DNA of 64,000 bases from contig NZ_LANF01000019.1 in NCBI RefSeq assembly GCF_000966265.1, positions 124,001 through 188,000 of the forward strand. The letters are read 5' to 3'. The stretch's first letter is position 1; each line of letters begins with the position of its first letter. Of this stretch, positions 59,483-64,000 are shown in pieces. The stretch comes from Palaeococcus ferrophilus DSM 13482. Its GTDB lineage: Archaea > Methanobacteriota_B > Thermococci > Thermococcales > Thermococcaceae. Under the pieces are notes generated by a model, which worked only from the letters and a program-made list of their open reading frames with translations, was not told where the DNA came from and ran no database searches. A program made the translations under genes and the position numbers.

Positions 59483-61369
59483 TCACTGGCTCCTCTTGCC
59501 GATGGTGTAGAGCCAGCCGAGCAGTCCGAGGAGGAAGACGACACCGAGGACGTTGCCGATGAGGGTCGTCGGGACAGAGGGTGCCACGTTCGCAACTATG
59601 AGGCCCGCGAAGGTTATACCCATGAGGGCCTCGCCGGCTATGAGTCCCGCCGCACCGAGGATTCCGGCGTCGGTGACATCCTCTTCCCTCTTGCCGGTCG
59701 CCTTATCGACGGCGTACCTGACGATACCGCCGAGGAGTATCGGAACGCCGAGCTCGAGCGGCAGGTATATGCCGACCGCCACGGGCATGACCGGTGTCCT
59801 GAAGCTTGAGCCCTTCTTGGCGAGTATCTCGTCGAGGATTATGAGGACGACCGCTATGCCCGCGCCTATGAAGACCATGCTCCACTCGAGGGTCCCCTCA
59901 AATACACCCTCTGTGACCTTGGCCATGAGGAAGGCCTGCGGGGCCGCGAGGGCGTTCTCGGTGGCGGTCGGGGTTCCCGCTATACCGTAGGCCCTGATGA
60001 GGAGGTTGAGCACCGGGGCCATGACGAGGGCGGCGGCGAAGACACCGACGACCTCGAAGACCTGCTGCCTCTTGGGTGTTGCACCGACGATGTAACCGGT
60101 GGCGAGGTCCTGCATGGTGTCACCGGCTATCGCCGCGGCGGTACAAACAACTGCCGCCACGAGGATTGTAGCGGCCATTCCCCCGGTTCCCGAGAGCCCG
60201 AGCCCCTTGAGAACGAGGGCGGTGAAGAGGAGGCTCATGATGGTGATTCCCGAGACCGGGTTGTTGGAGGAGCCGACGACACCCGCGAGGTAACCGGCTA
60301 TCGCGCTTCCGAAGAAGCCGAGTATGAGCATCAGGACCGCCATTATTGCCGCGATGCCTATTGAGTCGAGGATGTGGGCGTAGAGGAGGAACAGCGGAAC
60401 CACGAAGGCCACTATGAGGGCGATGACGTAGTTCAGAGGCATGTCCTCCTCGGTCCTGAGGAGGGTTCCCCCGGCCTGTCTGTGCTTTGCTGCTTCAAGT
60501 CCTGCCCTGACACCCCTTGATATCGGTCCCCTGAGCTTGACGAGGCTCCAGAGACCACCGACGACCATCGCACCGACACCCATGTACCTGATCTTGGTGC
60601 TCCAGATGGTCCAGGCGAGGTCTACCGCGCTCAGGCCGTTGGGGTTGCCTGTCTTGGCGGCGTAGATTGGTATTGCCACGAACCAGGCTATCGCACCGCC
60701 GAGGAAGACGAGGAAGGCTATGTTGAGGCCGACGATGTAGCCAACGCTTATGAGCGCCGCCGAGAGGTCGCTTCCGAAGTAGAAGACCCTCTTTCCAAGG
60801 AACTTGGCGCTCTCAAGGGTTCCCCTCCAGACTCCGAGGCTTCCGAAGAGCTTGTAGAGGGCACCGAAGAGTCCGCCGAAGAATATCGGCTTGGCGTGGC
60901 TTCCTCCCCTGTCACCGGCGATGAGGACTTCCGCACAGGCGGTACCCTCTGGATAGGGGAGCTTTTCCTCGGCTATGAAGGCCCTCCTGAGAACGATGGT
61001 GAAGAGGGCACCGAGGGCTCCACCGAGGGCCGCTATGATGGTCACGATGTAGTACGGGAACGTCGTGTAGTACTCGAGCACGATAAGGGCGGGGAAGGTG
61101 AATATGACTCCTGCCGCGAGTGACTCACCTGCGGACGCCGCCGTCTGAACCATGTTGTTCTCCAGGATGTTCCTATCCTTGAATGCGAAGAGTATTGCCA
61201 TGGATATGACCGCCGCTGGAATGCTCGCGCTCACGGTCATTCCCGCGTACATTCCGAGGTAGGCGTTGGCGGCACCCATGATAATCGAGAGTACGATGCC
61301 CAGCACAAACGCCTTGGCGGTGTACTCAGGTAGGGATTTTTCCGGGGGGATGTATGGTTTAAACTCCAC
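59483..61369 (-). CDS. OPT-family oligopeptide transporter
   Basis: A 628-residue transporter with about 15-16 membrane helices, matching the prokaryotic OPT/EspB branch. Signs are an early GAANAYLGMYAGMTVSASIPAAVI motif, PEGTACAEVLIAGD, the NNPVSGITIMS loop and APQAFLMAKV. It moves small peptides or metal-chelates by ion coupling. The GTG start follows GGAGGTGA at seven bases. A TATA box is at 61448-61457. It heads a run with the PqqD-like and M20 peptidase genes. Confidence 0.88.
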   Translation of the reverse strand: MEFKPYIPPEKSLPEYTAKAFVLGIVLSIIMGAANAYLGMYAGMTVSASIPAAVISMAILFAFKDRNILENNMVQTAASAGESLAAGVIFTFPALIVLEYYTTFPYYIVTIIAALGGALGALFTIVLRRAFIAEEKLPYPEGTACAEVLIAGDRGGSHAKPIFFGGLFGALYKLFGSLGVWRGTLESAKFLGKRVFYFGSDLSAALISVGYIVGLNIAFLVFLGGAIAWFVAIPIYAAKTGNPNGLSAVDLAWTIWSTKIRYMGVGAMVVGGLWSLVKLRGPISRGVRAGLEAAKHRQAGGTLLRTEEDMPLNYVIALIVAFVVPLFLLYAHILDSIGIAAIMAVLMLILGFFGSAIAGYLAGVVGSSNNPVSGITIMSLLFTALVLKGLGLSGTGGMAATILVAAVVCTAAAIAGDTMQDLATGYIVGATPKRQQVFEVVGVFAAALVMAPVLNLLIRAYGIAGTPTATENALAAPQAFLMAKVTEGVFEGTLEWSMVFIGAGIAVVLIILDEILAKKGSSFRTPVMPVAVGIYLPLELGVPILLGGIVRYAVDKATGKREEDVTDAGILGAAGLIAGEALMGITFAGLIVANVAPSVPTTLIGNVLGVVFLLGLLGWLYTIGKRSQ

Positions 61370-61447
61370 TTCGGTTCACCTCCGAATTAAGCATAAAACC
61401 CTGTGCATCTTGTGTTAAAAATGTTTCTATAATTTTCCTATACGGCA

Positions 61448-61457
61448 CATATAAATT
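61448..61457 (-). promoter_or_regulatory. TATA box of the OPT gene
   Basis: AATTTATATG on the minus strand lies ~83 bases before the GTG at 61369, giving a leader of ~55 bases. Confidence 0.4.
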
Positions 61458-61508
61458 ACTATTTGCGTGTATTATGTTACAAAATGTCATGTTATTCTTC
61501 CATGTATT

Positions 61509-61555
61509 GCCGACGGCATAACAACATGTTAGTTTAATGAGTCCATGAATTCATG
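61509..61555. promoter_or_regulatory. palindrome cluster between the OPT and MBL genes
   Basis: In 292 bases of divergent spacer three perfect palindromes fall within ~50 bases: TGCCG-A-CGGCA (61508-61518), AACATGTT (61523-61530) and CATGAATTCATG (61544-61555). They lie upstream of both promoters and could be regulator binding sites. No regulator gene is adjacent. Confidence 0.35.
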
Positions 61556-61605
61556 ACTTCATGCGCGGATGTGCGTTCCTGTGCTTTTTGCCCCCGGCCA
61601 ATGCC

Positions 61606-61614
61606 CTTATATAG
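61606..61614 (+). promoter_or_regulatory. TATA box of the MBL-fold gene
   Basis: CTTATATAG lies ~52 bases before the TTG at 61662. A start near 61635 excludes the longer frame from 61569 and supports the TTG. Confidence 0.5.
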
Positions 61615-61661
61615 TGGCGGGGGGATATAGAGACGTCTGCAAAAGAAAAGGGGGTGCAAAG

Positions 61662-62477
61662 TTGGTAGAGATAACATTCCTCGGAAGCGGGGGCGGGCGT
61701 TTTATAACCATAACCCAGATGCGTTCCACCGGTGGCTTTCTCATAAACTCCAGTGTTCGCCTCTACGTTGACCCCGGTCCCGGAGCACTGGTGAGGAGCT
61801 GGCGCTACAAGCTCGACCCCAGAAAGCTCGACGCCATCTTCGTCTCCCACAGGCACGTTGACCACTGCAGCGACCTCGAGGTGATGGTGGAGGGGATGAC
61901 GATAGGCGTTACCAAGAAGCGCGGCGTCCTGATAGCATCCAAGAGCGTCATCGAGGGTGATGAGACCCACACCCCTGCCGTATCCAAGTACCACACGGAC
62001 TCCCTTGAGGAGGTACACGTGGCCAACCCCGGCGACAGGTTCGTTCTCGGGGAGGACGAGCTCATAATAACGCCCTCTATTCACTCGGACCCGACTACGG
62101 TCGGGTTTCGCATGAGGACGGCGGAGGGGGATATATCCTACATTCCCGACACCGAATACTTTGAGGGTCTCAAGGAACTCCACGACGGGGCGAGGATCGT
62201 GATAGCCTCCGTCACAAGGCCCCAGGACATGAAGATACCCTATCATCTCACGACCGAGGATGCTGTTTACTTCCTCAGGGGGCTAAAGAAGAAGCCCGAG
62301 CTCTTCGTGATGAACCACGTGGGTATGAAGATGCACTTCGCCAATCCCCACAAGGAGGCAAAGTTCATCGAGAACGTCACTGGGGTCAAGACGATAGTGG
62401 CCAAGGAAGGGCTTAAGGTCATGGTTCACGGCGACGAGGTCGCTTTGAGAACCCTCCGGCCGGTGCGCTTTGTTTAA
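61662..62477 (+). CDS. MBL-fold metallohydrolase
   Basis: A 271-residue metallo-beta-lactamase-fold hydrolase with the HxHxDH motif (SHRHVDHCSD), a later His in IHSDPTTVGF, the Asp in IPDTEYF and a C-terminal MNHVGMKMHF. It resembles archaeal UlaG/YycJ-like hydrolases rather than RNase J, since no beta-CASP domain is present. The TTG start has GGGGGTG six bases upstream and agrees with the promoter position. Substrate unknown. It is divergent from the OPT gene. Confidence 0.85.
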   Translation: MVEITFLGSGGGRFITITQMRSTGGFLINSSVRLYVDPGPGALVRSWRYKLDPRKLDAIFVSHRHVDHCSDLEVMVEGMTIGVTKKRGVLIASKSVIEGDETHTPAVSKYHTDSLEEVHVANPGDRFVLGEDELIITPSIHSDPTTVGFRMRTAEGDISYIPDTEYFEGLKELHDGARIVIASVTRPQDMKIPYHLTTEDAVYFLRGLKKKPELFVMNHVGMKMHFANPHKEAKFIENVTGVKTIVAKEGLKVMVHGDEVALRTLRPVRFV

Positions 62478-62504
62478 TCCCTTTATTTTTGGAAAAATGG
62501 AAAA

Positions 62505-63866
62505 TCAGGCCTTTGCGGCCCTTTCCACGGCCCTTCTAACGGTTTCGTACGCGAGTTCAAAGAGCTCGTCCCTCCTCCTCTCGCTCGGGGCCTCAACGAC
62601 CACCCTTATCTTGGGCTCGGTTCCACTCGGCCTGACGAGAACCCAGGAGCCGTCCCGGAGGTTGAAGCGAACGCCTGATATCGTGAGGAGTTCCTTCGTC
62701 TCGTCCCGGAGCTTTTCTTCAAGCTCTACCGTTGCACGCTCCATCACGGCCTTCTTGAGCTCATCGGGACAGGGAACGTTCTTCTTTGTGAGGTAGAAGT
62801 CGGGGATGTTCTCCTCGATGATCTTCGAGAGGGGCTTCCCCTCCTCGTCTATGAGCTTCAGCAGGAGGCCCATTGTGACAAAGGAATCTATCCAGGGCCC
62901 GAAATTTGGATGAACCAGCTTCCAGGGCTCGGCCGCGAAGATTGCACCATAGCGCTTTATCCCGTCGTGAGGCTGGCCGAGGGGTATCCTGACGACCTTC
63001 CCTCCACCTTTCTCAACGACGGTGTCTATCCTCGAGCCGGTGTCTATGGAGACGACAACGGTTCCCCCGCCGTGTTCCTCTACGTAGAGCTTCGCGAAGA
63101 GCGCTATCACGGTATCCTCGCCCACGTAGTTGCCCTTCTCGTCGAAGACTGCTATCCTGTCCGCGTCGCCGTCCTGGGCAATAACAATATCCACCCCCAG
63201 CTCCCTCGCGAGTTCTCCAAGGTAGGCTATGTTCTCGTACCTGGGTTCGGGCTTCCTTCCCGGGAAGTGGCCGTCCACGTGGGCGTTGACGCTTATCACC
63301 TTCGCCCCCATCTCGCGGAGGAGGTACGGCGCGAGGACGCTTCCGGCACCGTTTGCCCCGTCGTAGAGAACCCTAAGGTTTGTCTCGTGGTTCACGAAGT
63401 CCAGAACCGCGTTTATATAATCGTCAATTACTTCCAGCTTCCTGACGGTTTTTATCTCATTCCAGTCCGCTTTTTTGAAGTTTCTGGAAAAGACCACCTC
63501 TTCAAGCTCGCGCTCCTGCTCGACGTAGAACTCCGTTCCATCGGAGTTGAAGACCTTTATCCCGTTGTCGGTCGGAGGGTTGTGGGAGGCCGTTATCATG
63601 ATTCCCCCGTCCGCGTACTCCCTCGTGGCCCATGCCAGCGCTGGAGTGGGGAGCAGACCGAGGTCGAGAACTTCCTTGCCCGTGCTTAGAAGCCCGGAAA
63701 TCATCGCGTTTTGGAGCATGACGCTCGACGTCCTGCCGTCCCTCGCGACGGCAATCCTCTCACCGTCTATGTACGTTCCAACCGCCCTGCCAATGTCCAT
63801 GGCGAGTTCAGGGGTGACCTTCTCCCACAGCGTTCCACGGATTCCAGCGGTTCCGAAGAGTCTCAT
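62505..63866 (-). CDS. alpha-D-phosphohexomutase-family enzyme
   Basis: A 453-residue mutase of the PMM/PGM/GlmM superfamily. The active-site Ser loop is TASHNPPTDNG, the Mg loop DGDADR and the phosphate loop RPSGTEP, all intact. The sugar-specificity loop, usually GGExSG, reads AAEPWK here, which sets it apart from common phosphomannomutases. A superfamily member in Thermococcus kodakarensis is a phosphopentomutase, so a pentose substrate is possible. Start ATG at 63866. Confidence 0.85.
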   Translation of the reverse strand: MRLFGTAGIRGTLWEKVTPELAMDIGRAVGTYIDGERIAVARDGRTSSVMLQNAMISGLLSTGKEVLDLGLLPTPALAWATREYADGGIMITASHNPPTDNGIKVFNSDGTEFYVEQERELEEVVFSRNFKKADWNEIKTVRKLEVIDDYINAVLDFVNHETNLRVLYDGANGAGSVLAPYLLREMGAKVISVNAHVDGHFPGRKPEPRYENIAYLGELARELGVDIVIAQDGDADRIAVFDEKGNYVGEDTVIALFAKLYVEEHGGGTVVVSIDTGSRIDTVVEKGGGKVVRIPLGQPHDGIKRYGAIFAAEPWKLVHPNFGPWIDSFVTMGLLLKLIDEEGKPLSKIIEENIPDFYLTKKNVPCPDELKKAVMERATVELEEKLRDETKELLTISGVRFNLRDGSWVLVRPSGTEPKIRVVVEAPSERRRDELFELAYETVRRAVERAAKA

Positions 63867-63896
63867 GGTACCACCAAGAGCTACTTCGGGGCATGC

Positions 63897-64000
63897 TTAA
63901 ATACCTTTGCTGTATATCGCCAGACCCCTGTAGTTCTCGAGCCTCATACCTCTGGGAACCCTATCTCCGGAGAGGGGGAGGATGATAACGGGAACCTCTA
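63897..64000 (-). CDS. 3' end of an unidentified gene
   Basis: The last 34 codons of a minus-strand gene that continues beyond the window. It reads VPVIILPLSGDRVPRG and ends YSKGI before TAA at 63897-63899. Codon use is like that of its neighbours. The stop lies 30 bases before the mutase ATG, so the two may be one operon. Too short to assign. Confidence 0.5.
   Translation of the reverse strand, partial: EVPVIILPLSGDRVPRGMRLENYRGLAIYSKGI

Noticed and set aside
61569-61661. Longer N-terminus of the MBL hydrolase
   Set aside because: The extension overlaps the TATA box at 61606-61614; the TTG at 61662 has a good ribosome site and begins the normal MBL strand.
1-64000. tRNA, rRNA genes or CRISPR arrays
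   Set aside because: I looked for T-arm strings, rRNA-like stretches and regular direct repeats on both strands and saw none that hold up.

Overview
The window comes from a hyperthermophilic euryarchaeon of the order Thermococcales, most likely a Thermococcus. The grounds are a glycerol-1-phosphate dehydrogenase (archaeal lipid synthesis), a fused hexulose-6-phosphate synthase/isomerase, a split MetRS-beta-type tRNA-binding protein, TATA/BRE promoters (several placed for leaderless mRNAs), GGTG/GAGGTG ribosome-binding sites, and dense, overlapping, GC-rich genes. I found no rRNA, tRNA or CRISPR array. Every function below is read from motifs and family resemblance; no database search was run.

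Layout. 1-14.3 kb is variable: acetyltransferases (one a pseudogene), small membrane proteins, an MFS exporter, a nucleotidyltransferase-fold protein, two lipoproteins, a propeller-like protein and an AT-rich pair of secreted proteins of unknown function. 14.4-20.6 kb holds a nitrilase, a zinc-ribbon/PRC/PH-like trio and a tight run of MetRS-beta-like protein, agmatinase, phosphatase and threonine synthase. 20.6-28.5 kb has a DUF835 membrane protein, an HD phosphohydrolase, a KaiC-like ATPase, the TldD/TldE protease pair and an MFS transporter. 28-32.4 kb carries envelope genes (PAP2 phosphatase, flippase-like protein, glycosyltransferase, deacetylase). 32.5-37.3 kb has a second DUF835 protein, a molybdopterin oxidoreductase and two more KaiC-like ATPases.

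37.3-42.0 kb is a seven-gene minus-strand operon: the HPS-PHI fusion, a degenerate FtsZ-like protein, a HAD hydrolase, a small protein, a DUF2284 metal-binding protein, a CARF-domain protein and a PIN-domain nuclease. A relic of an IS200/IS605 TnpB element separates it from a DapA-like aldolase, followed by an FBPase/IMPase and a DUF63 protein. 45.1-48 kb holds housekeeping genes (egsA, UPF0179, ahcY).

48-49.1 kb has a Cys-rich protein resembling a halocin-C8-type precursor plus a membrane partner. 49.3-64 kb contains TrmO, a TctA-like permease with an OB-fold-like partner, two methyltransferases, a permease-like protein, a serpin lipoprotein, an OPT peptide transporter with a PqqD/RRE-like protein and an M20 peptidase, an MBL hydrolase and an alpha-D-phosphohexomutase.

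Best candidates for undescribed biology: the CARF+PIN pair inside the operon with the G-box-less FtsZ-like protein, the halocin-like two-gene unit, the OPT/RRE/M20 operon, the AT-rich secreted pair, and the recurring KaiC/DUF835 signalling genes.
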